Shown here: in pieces, positions 32,070 to 41,641 of the stretch
How positions within the stretch are numbered: the first letter of the stretch is position 1
Layout of the letters: each line of letters starts with the position of its first letter
NCBI GenBank assembly: GCA_907163375.1
Contig: CAJQUW010006967.1
Coordinates: forward strand, 186,001-250,000
Length of the DNA: 64,000 nucleotides
From: Prostheceraeus crozeri
Taxonomy: Eukaryota; Platyhelminthes; Polycladida; Euryleptidae
Reading direction: 5' to 3'
Notes under the pieces: model-generated
Told to the model about the DNA's origin: nothing
Seen by the model: the letters and a program-made list of their open reading frames with translations, nothing else
Databases searched by the model: none
Translations under genes and position numbers: made by a program

Positions 32070-32505
32070 ATGGCATGTATTTCAAAAGGTCTTCATCGTC
32101 AATATCGTCCCAGAGTCTGGCTTCACATAGATTACAAAAACAGTTGAGCTGCTTTAAACGTTCTTCTGCAGCGTCCCTCACTTTCTCAATGTACGCCCAC
32201 TCCGCCACGGTTCGCGGTTGGGAGTTAGGGGTGTACCACTCCCATATTTGATGCAAGTGCGACTTGCTGGTCATCTCCATCACCCCTTCGGCATCATATT
32301 GTAAATATTTCCACCGTATGCCTGTTAGGTCGGGCAACTCCTCTTCATCCTCCTCCGATAATGATAACTTTCGTATATTGTCGAGATTGTATGTCTTCTC
32401 CACCTTCGCCTTTCTTGGTGCATTTGGTGTAACGAGCACCTTTGCTGATGTATATGGAGAGGAGAACTCCAATGCGGTATTTGGTGTTGTTGGAGGACTT
32501 GTCAT
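32068..32505 (-). CDS. Unknown Polinton protein with CxCxxC motif
   Basis: Encodes 145 residues. The N-terminus is proline/threonine-rich. The middle is acidic (SLSEEDEEELPDL), with a tryptophan-rich stretch (IRWKYLQYD, HQIWEWYTP). The end carries cysteines in NCFCNLCEARLWDD, which could bind a metal. No family was recognised. It is transcribed away from the polymerase gene. A weak TATA-like GTATACTTA lies about 60 bp upstream on the minus strand, and an AATAAA overlaps its stop. It could be a regulatory protein, by composition only. Confidence 0.6.
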   Translation of the reverse strand: MTSPPTTPNTALEFSSPYTSAKVLVTPNAPRKAKVEKTYNLDNIRKLSLSEEDEEELPDLTGIRWKYLQYDAEGVMEMTSKSHLHQIWEWYTPNSQPRTVAEWAYIEKVRDAAEERLKQLNCFCNLCEARLWDDIDDEDLLKYMP

Positions 32506-32618
32506 GTTGTCTTTGAAATGCTGACTTTGAATAATGATAACTTTAACATTTTTCTAATTCTTAAGTATACACAAGCAGCCAATCAGAATGAACATCCAAT
32601 GAATGAAGAGGATGAAAG

Positions 32619-32694
32619 TATATAAGCAAAGTGACATTCAGGTCATTTCATTTAATCTGTGAATCATACAAGTGACGAACGCACGATCTCTCTC
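32619..32694 (+). promoter_or_regulatory. Core promoter and shared leader of the polymerase gene
   Basis: TATATAAG at 32619-32626. About 34 bp further on is a leader, TGAATCATACAAGTGACG, followed by AACGCAC and a CT-rich run. Almost the same leader occurs, at the same distance from a TATA box, before the spliced gene at 48774 on the other strand. Confidence 0.7.
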
Positions 32695-32761
32695 TTTGAC
32701 TATTATTTGAGTGAAGTCTCTATCTTGTAGAAGTATCAACCTTAAACTTGATTTCGTTGAA

Positions 32762-35700
32762 ATGGTAAGTTGAAAATTTCCTCTCATCTCCCTCAAACGT
32801 GTGACTAATAGCATCTTCCTCAATTTCAGACATCAACTTCATCACCAACGCCCTCTCTTCTCGAGGAAAGTTTAGAGTTATTGAGTCAAGGTAGGTTGTA
32901 ACACTACACTGAGGCTTGAACAGAGATGAAAGAATGATTTCTCTTTCAGGTGATGTGAGTTCCAGCTCAGGACTCTCGCGGCAAGGCAACGAGTGGGAAT
33001 GTGCCGACTGCGGACATATGTTTACAAGGAAGCACAGTCTCCTTCGACACATCAAACAACGTGTGTGTCAACGCAAAGCGGCGTCAATCTCCGGAGGTGA
33101 AGTTGATTCTGACGATGACATCTCCTTTCCTTGCGATTTGTGCCCTCTTTCTTTTGATAGTCACTTTCAGCGATCTTCGCACAGACTTCAACACACACAT
33201 GCAAATGATCACTACACCAACGGTACCTCTACCATCTCCCTCATTAATGTTTCACATAATAATTTAGTACGCGACTACTGCATGGAGTCCAATACTCAAA
33301 TTGTAGATTTTCCTGAGTGGCTCCTTCAAAATTCTAACATTATCGAAGCGCTCTTCAATAATTTAGACAATTTTAGAATGAAGGCGCTCATCTACCTTAA
33401 ACTAAAATATATTAAAATAGATTTTCAAACGGGTCAAGTGACGGAGAGAATACAGTTTCATATTCCTTCCTCTTCCGCAACCGAAGTTGTAGACTGCGAG
33501 TCTTGGCTAAATTTTCACATTCAATGTTTAAAATCAAATGTAGATAAATTCAATCAACGCGACAGCGCTCTCATTTTTGATGGTGTGGACTCAGCCATAT
33601 TCAAAATTTCCCTATTAGAAAGTCATGCAGCTCGAGGCACATTTAAACTTCCAAAAACGTTGTATAATAAGAAAGCTGTCATCAATGTTGATTGTAAATC
33701 ACAGTGTTTCAAATATGCAGTCCTATCCATCCTTCACTATAATGATATCAACGCGCATCGAGATCGCACCTATAGCTATAGACAGTGGGAGGATGAACTA
33801 GACTTTGAAGGTTGTGATAGTAACAACATGAAAATCAAAGATGTAGAAACGTTCGAAAAACATAATAAGATTAAAATTGTCGTTCACGTGTGGGAGAAGG
33901 GGTTGAAGGGTGCCCGCTATAATTCACGTTCAACTTGTTATGAACGTGTAGTCAACCTCTTATTAGTAAAACAAGATGATAGCGAGGAATGGCACTACTG
34001 TGGTATTCCCAAAATCTCTCGCTTGTACACTCACTTGGGGCACTCTAAAAGAGGTGAACATTTTGTATGCGACCGCTGCATCCGCTCATTTTGGAGTAAA
34101 GATAAATTTGAAACTCACTATGAATGGTGCAAGCGAGGTAAATTACAAATGGAACGCATGCCCAAAGATAAAATATTTTCACATAGGGATAATGGTGACG
34201 AATTAAGTCCCCTGCGTGTCATTTACGCAGACATAGAATGCTACATTGATGATATCATCCACAAGCCAGCAGCCATATCCTGCTATGAAGTATGGCATGA
34301 CCACTTTAGGAATAGACAAAACAAAATGCATACTTGGCAAGGTGAAGATTGCATTTCAAAATTTCTAGAATTTCTCGATAAAGCTGCAAAATTTCAACAA
34401 TCATATGATTCCCAATTGCAGCGTAAGTCACTACATATGTCAGATGAAGACAAACAAAAATTTGAAAGTTGCACATCCTGTCCTAAATGTCATAAAACGT
34501 TTGATGACGATAAAATTAAGAAAGTGCGTGATCATGATCACATCACTGGTAAATTTAGAAACGCACTCTGCTCCAAATGTAACTTTTCACTTAGGTTGAG
34601 ACGTCGTGTACTACCCGTCATTTTTCATAACTTTAAGGGCTATGACAGTCATATGCTCATAAAAGGAGGGTTGAGCCAGATGAAATCGTGGCAGTTTAAT
34701 GTAATAGCACAAACGAGAGAAAAATTCATGGCAATGACAGCAAAAGTACCAGTAGATAAAACTAAAGAAAATAAGACAGTCTTCTTCGAAATAAAATTTT
34801 TAGATTCATTTCAATTCATGTCAGCGTCACTAGCTTCTCTCGTTCGTAATCTCAAGTTTCTTCCCCATAGTCAAACTTTAAAGAAACACTATCCAAACTT
34901 AACGGATGAAATAATCACTCGCAAAGGAGTCTTTCCTTATGCGTATTTTAGCTCAATGTCTAAACTAAATGAAACAACCCTTCCTTCCATTGACAAATTC
35001 AAAAACGATTTGACGGGTGAAGATTGTCCAGTAGAGGACTATGAACATGCTCAAGAGGCATGGTTAAAATTTAATTGTAAAACGTTTGGCGATTATATGA
35101 TCGCTTACTTAGAATTAGATGTCATTTTGCTGGCTGATGTCTTTCAGGAGTTTCGACGAGTGGCATTAGAAGAAGACAAATTAGATCCTATCCACTTTGT
35201 CAGTCTACCAGCCATGTCCTTTAAATCAGCCTTTAAAATGACTGGTGAGACCATTCATCTCTTACAAGACCCGGAGATGTATAATATATTTGAGCGCGGA
35301 ATACGCGGTGGTCTCACATTTGTAAATAAACATCATATAAAATCTGAAACAGTAGGTGATGATCATATCCACCTAAAGTACTATGACCAAAATAATTTAT
35401 ATGGCAGTTCACTGTCTAAACCACTACCTCATTCCGAGTTTAGTTGGTTAAATCAAAATGAGCTTGAGTATTACTCCAACCCTTCAAACATACTGAATAT
35501 TCCAGATGAAGGTGATTGGGGATATTATTTTGAAGTGGATTTGATTTATCCAAATAGTATTAAAAATAAAACTGCTGATTTCCCACTCGCACCTGAATCT
35601 GGCGAAGTGACTGAAGATATGTTTTCACCATTCATGTCACAATTTCATAATAACTTAACAGAGTGTGGACAGCCAAGGTACAAACCATGCCGCAAACTTT

Positions 35701-36734
35701 TACTCACCCAATATGATAAGAAAAATTATCTCGTACACTTCTGCATATTAAAATTCTATTTAGAAATGGGCATGCTTCTAAAGTCAGTTCACCGCATTAT
35801 CAAATTTAGACAGAAAGCCTTCCTCAAACCCTACATAGATAGTAACAGTCAAAAACGTGCACTCGCCCAAAATAATTTTGAAAAGGATTTTTATAAATAT
35901 AAGAATAATAGTCTATTCGGAAAGACCATGGAGGATGTTAGAAAACGTATGAATTACAAACTAGTCGTTGATGAACAAAAATATCACAAATTGACCTCAT
36001 CACCTCTTTTCATTGATAGAGACATCATCGATGAGGATCTTGTAGGTGTTAAAATGATTAAATCAGAAGTTGAGTTGTGCAAACCCATCTATATTGGGCA
36101 AGCCGTTTTAGATTATTCCAAGCTTGAAATGTATCAACTCTTCTACAAAATATTAAAACCATGCCCTCTCGTAAAAGAGGTTCGCTTGCTGGGTGGTGAT
36201 ACAGATAGTTTCTTTTTAGGAATTACCACTCAAAAAGATTTAAATTTTAATGAAGTAGGTAAGTCATTAGAAAAATATTTCGATACATCTAACTACAATC
36301 CCACTCATCCACTCTATTCCATACAGAATAAAGCCAAACTTGGTTGTTTTAAGGATGAAACAGCAGGAAAGGAAATAGATGAAATGATTCTCCTCCGTCC
36401 TAAAATGTATTCCATGAAACTAAAAGAATGTGCAGATAGTATTAAGCGTGCTAAAGGTATATCAAAATCCATTGTTCATAAAATGAAACATCGGTCCTAT
36501 AAGAAGGCCTATAAAAATAAAACTATAACGTTTGTCAATATGACAATCTTAAAATCTCAAGTTCATACTGTGAAAACGTACACGTTCAAGAAACGAGCAC
36601 TTTCGGCATGGGAGGATAAGAGGTGTTGGATAGGACATAACACATCTCTTCCACATGGACATCCTGACACAAACATACCTCCACCCAAAAGAATAAAACT
36701 CACGCTACCACATTCAGGAGATGTATTGACATAA
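32762..36734 (+). CDS. pPolB: Protein-primed DNA polymerase B of the Polinton
   Basis: Replicates the element's DNA. The main frame (32916-36734, 1272 codons) has in order: C2H2-type fingers (WECADCGHMF...HIKQ; FPCDLCPLSF...H), the Polinton N-terminal domain (FKLPKTLYNKKAVINVD, then YRQWED), another finger (FVCDRCIRSF), exonuclease I (VIYADIECY, near residue 437), an HNH-like zinc segment (CPKCHKTF...HDHITG), exonuclease II (HNFKGYDSHML) and III (YLELDVILLADVF), and polymerase motifs A (YDQNNLYGSS), B (NNSLFGKTM) and C (GGDTDSFF). Upstream, an ATG at 32762 abuts a GTAAGT donor, and two short candidate introns (32765-32829 and 32891-32949) would lead into the main frame. Introns in Polinton genes fit what is known of the family. 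The gene converges on the 516-codon gene over a shared poly(A) region. Confidence 0.93.
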
Positions 36735-36884
36735 TCAACTTTAACTCAGTATTTTGATGTTGCTTTTTGTAGATATACATGGTTGTTTTATGTATCGCAT
36801 GAGATCGTTTCTTCCTTGTGAATATATGCCTACAGTCAGCCCATTCCCCCTATATCTGTGAAAAGACTTTTTCATATACATATT

Positions 36885-36898
36885 TTTATTTCAATAAA
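36885..36898. terminator. Two-way poly(A) signal between convergent genes
   Basis: TTTATT (minus AATAAA) at 36885-36890 and AATAAA at 36893-36898 serve the leftward 516-codon gene and the rightward polymerase gene within 14 bp. Confidence 0.7.
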
Positions 36899-36913
36899 CA
36901 TATCACAATGACT

Positions 36914-38464
36914 TCACTTTGTTTTCCGAAACACTAAAGTTACGAGGGATTTAGTATCTTTCACATGGATACACTCTTGTAAACCATTGGTAATTTTGAT
37001 AGCAATAGAGGGTATAGTTTGTTTGACGACGGGATGATAGAAAATAGATTCAAACATCTTCTCGACTATTCCATATGAAGCGTCTTTATCATGAATGAAA
37101 TCACGTAAAATGTATTCTTTTTTCTCGCCAACAGAAATAGGTAAAATCAAATCACTTTGAATGTAAAGGTGTTGTTCATGTTTATCAAGTGTCATTGGTG
37201 TTTCTATACCAATCGTATGCGCAGCAGCAAACACAGTTTGTAGCATTGAAAAGCCAAAGAGTTTTTTCAAATTTTTACTCAATTGACATTGAATGTCATC
37301 ACCCAGTTTCAGAACAACGCGTTGTTTTTCAATTGAAAACGAAATGTGGTGTGTCTTTACATCATATTTACTTTTCATCACATGCTTCAACTTCTGTTGT
37401 ATATAAGGATTTACTACATGAATGAAGCTTTCAACTGTATGATATAGACGCGGCATTATATTGATAGCAACTTTAGATTCTTCATAAGACTGGTAAATTT
37501 TCTTGATGCGATCGCCATAGATGTCCACCCACCATTCATCATTAACTGAATCAGCTTTAGTGTGATATTCATGAGAACCATACACCACACCGCTTCCAAT
37601 AATAGGCGTATAATGTCTTACAAAATGACGCAAGGTTGGAGAGAAATAAACTGTAAGTTTGTCATTATATTTCTGAATAACCAACTTATTTTTGTCCGCC
37701 ATAATTTTCTCTCCATACTTCTTACCCACAGTCTCATTCCATCGTTTTACTAACTCAATAAGTGATAAAGGTTGAACACCACGCTTTTTCAAAATGATGC
37801 GTTCTTCGCATTCTACAACATCTTCATCAAATATTTTAAATCTATAATGAAATTTGTTGATTCGAGTTGAATAAACTTTTTTAACATTTGCAGTAGCAAT
37901 TGACGTTAGATGTAGTCCATGACCAAAACCAAGATGTGGATAGAATTCACTATCCAACCTCAGCGTAAGACCTTTAGTAAAAGAATGAAAGCGGAGGAAC
38001 TGTCTCCCACTCCAATGATAGATAGTAAACTCATAAGCTTTCTGATTTTTATTCTTCATGATGGAAGTATTACCACTGTTGAATGCCTTAATAATTTTCT
38101 CATTCCCAAATGGCTCATAAGAATCTGATTTTATCTGAATCCATTCATAGTTCCACTTTCCATCTGATGTTAAATTGTATGGGAACTGAAATGCATTATT
38201 CATCGTTATTCCATCATGGGTGCGAGGAGTCAATATCATTTCTTCCAAATCATTCACATTCTGAATATTGCTATCATAGCAAATACTAGAAACGCCAACT
38301 TCCCATTCACCTTCTAAATGCAGTGGCCGATTTAATTCTACTCGATAGTCTGATGGTTTATTTTTGGGAAATTTATTCATAGAAGCATTACTGGGCAAGT
38401 AGATTAGAAACGAGTCCTTATTTTCACTTTCCATATTATTCACATTGGAAAAATATATTAGCAT
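36914..38464 (-). CDS. Polinton conserved protein, SNxS/WEVG family, copy B
   Basis: Encodes 516 residues, or 506 if translation starts at the in-frame ATG at 38434 (MESENKDSFLIYLPSNAS), which aligns better with its paralogue. The N-terminal signature FLIYLPSNASMNKFPKN, then LEGEWEVGVSSI, marks a family that I recall from many invertebrate Polintons. It is probably a virion structural protein, but its role is not established. The rest is rich in beta-prone stretches and contains repeated SH...Y.P patterns. It lies 9 nt after the stop of its paralogue (38474-39871), which implies a shared transcript. Confidence 0.7.
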   Translation of the reverse strand: MLIYFSNVNNMESENKDSFLIYLPSNASMNKFPKNKPSDYRVELNRPLHLEGEWEVGVSSICYDSNIQNVNDLEEMILTPRTHDGITMNNAFQFPYNLTSDGKWNYEWIQIKSDSYEPFGNEKIIKAFNSGNTSIMKNKNQKAYEFTIYHWSGRQFLRFHSFTKGLTLRLDSEFYPHLGFGHGLHLTSIATANVKKVYSTRINKFHYRFKIFDEDVVECEERIILKKRGVQPLSLIELVKRWNETVGKKYGEKIMADKNKLVIQKYNDKLTVYFSPTLRHFVRHYTPIIGSGVVYGSHEYHTKADSVNDEWWVDIYGDRIKKIYQSYEESKVAINIMPRLYHTVESFIHVVNPYIQQKLKHVMKSKYDVKTHHISFSIEKQRVVLKLGDDIQCQLSKNLKKLFGFSMLQTVFAAAHTIGIETPMTLDKHEQHLYIQSDLILPISVGEKKEYILRDFIHDKDASYGIVEKMFESIFYHPVVKQTIPSIAIKITNGLQECIHVKDTKSLVTLVFRKTK

Positions 38465-38473
38465 ACTTTTGCA

Positions 38474-39871
38474 TTAACTCTTCATTCGGAAATGGAGTGT
38501 AATACTTGTCACAGCATCTTTATGAAAAGGAATCAACGCACCAGCATCATCATAAATGGCAATATCAATTTGTGGGATGTAGTTTGATTTCAGCTTTGTA
38601 TAATGCACTTTCTTGAAAGTATGCTCAGATAAAATACTGCAGCTTTTTGGCTGGTATGGTATCATTGCTAGCAATGGAGCTTCAACATCTCCCACACGTA
38701 CATCTTCACCAATATTGGAATATATCTGAAAATAGTTAATACGACGCGATAGCGACATGTCTGCGCTAGCTTTGGTTACAGTACCACTTTTAAAGATATT
38801 TTGATCAAAACCCAAAATGTCCATTAGAGTTTTATCCATAATTAGTTCAATACCTTTTCCATTTATAGTGAGAGACAAAGTACCTTCTTTTTCAGAAAAT
38901 GAAATATGTTGCTCATTAATCACTTCATTTAAATAATCTACAACCAATTTAACCGAAGTAATAATGCGAGGCATCAACACTCTTGTTTCATGTAAGAAAC
39001 CACCAAAAGGCTCTACACACTTTCTGTATAAAGATACGGCCCATTCTGTATCAAATTGATTTGACCTTTCACATGGTAAATGTTGCATATCAGATTTTCC
39101 ATGAACAGCTGCAGAACGATGTCGTAAGAACTGATGAAAATCTTTTGAACAAACTAATACTAGATCATCATCATTTAATTTGCTTATTGCAATATGATTA
39201 GATGATTTAATATAAGTCAATGTTGCCACTTGTTTGTCATCAACTCGAAGGAGATAATTAAATTTCTTCAATAATGTTTCAGGAGTCATGTTTGTCTTTC
39301 TTGGCTTAATCACAATCTTCTTCACCAACGTCTTCTCATTTCTTGGAATAAGATCTACATAATAAGCTTCCTCTCGATATATTAACTGTTTATGACCACT
39401 TATGTGGTAATTAACGTTAAAATTATCATAGCTTGTTAAGGCGCTAGCGAGGTAGCCTAAATCATTTCTTAAACTTGGACTTAAACCAACAATCCAATCT
39501 TTCTCAACTACATGATGTACATAATTATAATCATCATTGTGCGGAGTAAATTGGACAATATGTTTACACGCTTTATTCAAGAAATCATATATAAACTTTT
39601 TACATGATAAGAGATCTTTCTTTGGCCACTGTGGAATGTATACTCGGCACCCCTTTTCACATTGATAAGCAGCTGTACGCCTCATATTAATAGTCATCAC
39701 CTCATGATCAAAAGTATAGACACAGTTGCTATAAACAAGTTGAGTGACACCCACTTCCCAATTCCCATTTAGCTGTTGTGCATGATCAATGGGAGTAGAA
39801 AAGAGTGCGGCTCGATTGCTAGTAAATCTCTTTGTAGCCGCATTGCTAAGCAAAATATGATAAAACGACAT
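38474..39871 (-). CDS. Polinton conserved protein, SNxS/WEVG family, copy A
   Basis: Encodes 465 residues from the ATG at 39871 (MSFYHILLSNAATKRF). It shares the N-terminal SNA...F layout and the LNGNWEVGVTQLVYS motif with the gene downstream, so the two are tandem paralogues that diverged long ago. The family is typical of invertebrate Polintons and is presumably a capsid accessory or attachment protein, but that is inference. Its ATG lies only 35 bp from the divergent ATG of the first PC4-like gene (39907). Confidence 0.7.
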   Translation of the reverse strand: MSFYHILLSNAATKRFTSNRAALFSTPIDHAQQLNGNWEVGVTQLVYSNCVYTFDHEVMTINMRRTAAYQCEKGCRVYIPQWPKKDLLSCKKFIYDFLNKACKHIVQFTPHNDDYNYVHHVVEKDWIVGLSPSLRNDLGYLASALTSYDNFNVNYHISGHKQLIYREEAYYVDLIPRNEKTLVKKIVIKPRKTNMTPETLLKKFNYLLRVDDKQVATLTYIKSSNHIAISKLNDDDLVLVCSKDFHQFLRHRSAAVHGKSDMQHLPCERSNQFDTEWAVSLYRKCVEPFGGFLHETRVLMPRIITSVKLVVDYLNEVINEQHISFSEKEGTLSLTINGKGIELIMDKTLMDILGFDQNIFKSGTVTKASADMSLSRRINYFQIYSNIGEDVRVGDVEAPLLAMIPYQPKSCSILSEHTFKKVHYTKLKSNYIPQIDIAIYDDAGALIPFHKDAVTSITLHFRMKS

Positions 39872-39906
39872 TTTTATATTGCTAATCTGCAACTTTGCAT
39901 AACATC
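39872..39906. promoter_or_regulatory. 35-bp divergent intergenic promoter region
   Basis: Only 35 bp separate start codons pointing in opposite directions. The gap holds TTTTATATTGC, the only TATA-like sequence, so both transcripts must initiate within it or inside the opposite gene. Confidence 0.5.
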
Positions 39907-40263
39907 ATGAAGACTTGGATTTTGGACTCTCTACAATATATCAGAGTTGATCGTGATGGAAACGTACATTTCAAAAATTCTCATGGTCATACATCAAGAG
40001 GAATTACATTAACATGGCGACAATTTGTCAACCTCAATGATATCATGAGGGATTTGGAATATTTTGAAACATTAAGATTCATCTCCTTGGGTGATCAAGT
40101 TTGGCTTCAACATTACAGAAATGAAATTCAAATCTACCATTCTCATTCCGCAAACTGTTTCTCATTTCGCAAATACAATTGGGAGAAGTATAGAAGATAC
40201 ATACATCGCTCCATCATGACATTTATTCGTCGTGAGTTCATCGCCCTACTATGCAAATCTTAA
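39907..40263 (+). CDS. PC4-like protein 1 (transcription coactivator/ssDNA-binding fold candidate)
   Basis: Encodes 118 residues from the ATG at 39907. A first half reads IRVDRDGNVHFKN, then RGITLTWRQFVNLNDIMRDL. This resembles the end of the PC4 domain, [20 protein letters not shown], with the same K/R-G-I-x-L, Q-W/F, L and I-x-D positions. A second half, IQIYHSHSANCFSFRKYNWE then KYRRYIH, looks like a repeat of the same strand-then-helix unit. PC4 proteins work as dimers on single-stranded or promoter DNA, and a duplicated unit could mimic that. The gene is first in a rightward cassette with a paralogue and a TBP homologue. The PC4 assignment is from motif reading only. Confidence 0.5.
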   Translation: MKTWILDSLQYIRVDRDGNVHFKNSHGHTSRGITLTWRQFVNLNDIMRDLEYFETLRFISLGDQVWLQHYRNEIQIYHSHSANCFSFRKYNWEKYRRYIHRSIMTFIRREFIALLCKS

Positions 40264-40285
40264 TCAGATATGATTACCACGCACC

Positions 40286-40936
40286 ATGAGTTGGAAATTA
40301 GATTCCCTACAACGTATTGAAACGGATCATGATCGAAACGTCTATTTCAAAGATTCAACTGGAAATGTGAGAAGAGAGTTTGTTTTATCTTATCGTCATT
40401 TTCAATCTCTACATCATATCATGAAGGACTTGAAATACTTCTATATGAAAAGACATTCACGTATTGGAAATCGCATCTGGCTGCGCGTCAACAATCGGCG
40501 AATTCAACTCTATCATTCCCAACTTCATACTAACTTCACATTTCATCAAGGTAGTTGGGAAAAGTATAAAAGGAAGGTACATCGCTCAATTTACTCATTT
40601 TTTCATCATGAAGCGCCATCGCTACACCATCGTCAACATTCTCCGTCGCTTCAGACTCTACACCAAAATCGATCTCACAACATTACGCCAACAGCTTCCA
40701 AACAGCAAGTATTACCCGGGCCGTCCTCAAATGTTAGTGGTGAAGATGAACAATTCACGGAATCTTCAACTCTTCCCAAATGGGACTGTACAGATTCTCG
40801 GCGCCCTTTCTCATTCATCGGCGCAGTCAATGCGCTTAGAGCTACAGAGACTACTACGTCGGATATGGAAGAGGGAGAGGTGTGTGATGTCGAATCTGAC
40901 TGTGGACAATATGGTGATCTCTACTCAATTGAGTGA
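40286..40936 (+). CDS. PC4-like protein 2 with acidic tail
   Basis: Encodes 216 residues, starting 22 nt after the stop of its paralogue. Residues 1-110 align with it closely (LDSLQRIETDHDRNVYFKDS; FVLSYRHFQSLHHIMKDLKY; IQLYHSQLHTNFTFHQGSWE). The remaining ~105 residues are a serine/proline-rich region ending in an acidic stretch (DMEEGEVCDVESDCGQYGDL), reminiscent of an activation domain. That tail overlaps the start of the TBP-like gene (40608) in another frame for 329 nt, so the tail, the overlap, or both deserve caution. Confidence 0.5.
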   Translation: MSWKLDSLQRIETDHDRNVYFKDSTGNVRREFVLSYRHFQSLHHIMKDLKYFYMKRHSRIGNRIWLRVNNRRIQLYHSQLHTNFTFHQGSWEKYKRKVHRSIYSFFHHEAPSLHHRQHSPSLQTLHQNRSHNITPTASKQQVLPGPSSNVSGEDEQFTESSTLPKWDCTDSRRPFSFIGAVNALRATETTTSDMEEGEVCDVESDCGQYGDLYSIE

Positions 40937-41153
40937 CAGTCTATCATTTTTGAAGATTCGTACCAGCAGTTACAGTTTGTGTTATGAACCCGAACTTTTT
41001 CCTGCAGCTCTCATTAGTTGTTGGTTGCCTGTGCATGTGGCAATCTTTCATAATAGTAAAGTGATCATTACTGGACTAAAATCTCATGAACAAGCAAATA
41101 TGATCCTAGACTATCTCATTGAGTATGTACGTACCCAGCGGATTGTAAAATAA
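40608..41153 (+). CDS. TATA-binding-protein (TBP) core homologue encoded by the Polinton
   Basis: Encodes 181 residues, the size of the conserved TBP core, from the ATG at 40608 (MKRHRYTIVNIL). Both halves of the TBP saddle are recognisable. Repeat 1 is TKIDLTTLRQQLPNSKYYPG, then LQLFPNGTVQILGALS, against TBP LDLKTIALRARNAEYNP and ALIFSSGKMVCTGAKS. Repeat 2 is VDNMVISTQL, then CYEPELFPAALI, then VAIFHNSKVIITGLKS, against IQNMVGSCDV, SYEPELFPGLI and LLIFVSGKVVLTGAK. Phenylalanines of the LF and IF type that TBP uses to bend DNA are visible. The role would be to recruit transcription machinery to the element's TATA promoters. It ends in an AATAAA overlapping the stop and converges on the protease gene. 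Confidence 0.87.
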   Translation: MKRHRYTIVNILRRFRLYTKIDLTTLRQQLPNSKYYPGRPQMLVVKMNNSRNLQLFPNGTVQILGALSHSSAQSMRLELQRLLRRIWKRERCVMSNLTVDNMVISTQLSDSLSFLKIRTSSYSLCYEPELFPAALISCWLPVHVAIFHNSKVIITGLKSHEQANMILDYLIEYVRTQRIVK

Positions 41154-41184
41154 AAAACAATTTTTCCAACATGATGTTTTTATT
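41149..41184. terminator. Convergent poly(A) signals of TBP-like and protease genes
   Basis: AATAAA at 41149-41154 on the plus strand overlaps the TBP-like stop. The minus-strand AATAAA (TTTATT at 41179-41184) overlaps the protease stop. Only 26 bp lie between the two coding ends. Confidence 0.7.
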
Positions 41185-41641
41185 TCAAATCATGATAGAA
41201 CTTACAAATCATTTTTTCATTAGAGGATGGATTACATGAAAAGTTTTGAATAACAGATGCAAATCGAGATACATGTAAACGTTTTAAGATGAAGTACAGT
41301 ACAAAAGCACCACACGTTGATGAAAGTGGATGTTGTAGTATGCGTTCATTTCGCTGATATTGACGCGTATGTTTTCTCAACCACTGCTGTGTTGGTATAT
41401 TTGGAGGTTGAGCAAGAGAGTCAAATAGTTCACCACGTCGGTCTTCTCCAATAAAGATCGCTTTCCAATGCTCACCGCCTAAATTCTGTGAATGAGTGTT
41501 TAGCACAATAAAGATGGGATAGTGATTTACTGCAGGTGGTAAGGTATCGAGTGAATAGACATTATCGAAAGCTTTCAACGTCGCTTCGTCTGCATTACGC
41601 TGCACTTTAGTCTTAATATCGTCAGCAGTCAACCAACTCAT
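41180..41641 (-). CDS. PRO: Adenain-like cysteine protease (virion maturation)
   Basis: Encodes 153 residues beginning MSWLTADDIKTKVQ, a start typical of Polinton and adenovirus-type proteases of the Ulp1/C5 family. Catalytic features are His in LGGEHWKAIFIG, Asp in GELFDSLAQPP, and Cys in LSSTCGAFVLYF. It would cleave capsid precursor proteins during particle maturation. Its ATG overlaps the capsid gene's stop by one base (TAATG), so the two are probably made from one transcript. Confidence 0.88.
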   Translation of the reverse strand: MSWLTADDIKTKVQRNADEATLKAFDNVYSLDTLPPAVNHYPIFIVLNTHSQNLGGEHWKAIFIGEDRRGELFDSLAQPPNIPTQQWLRKHTRQYQRNERILQHPLSSTCGAFVLYFILKRLHVSRFASVIQNFSCNPSSNEKMICKFYHDLK

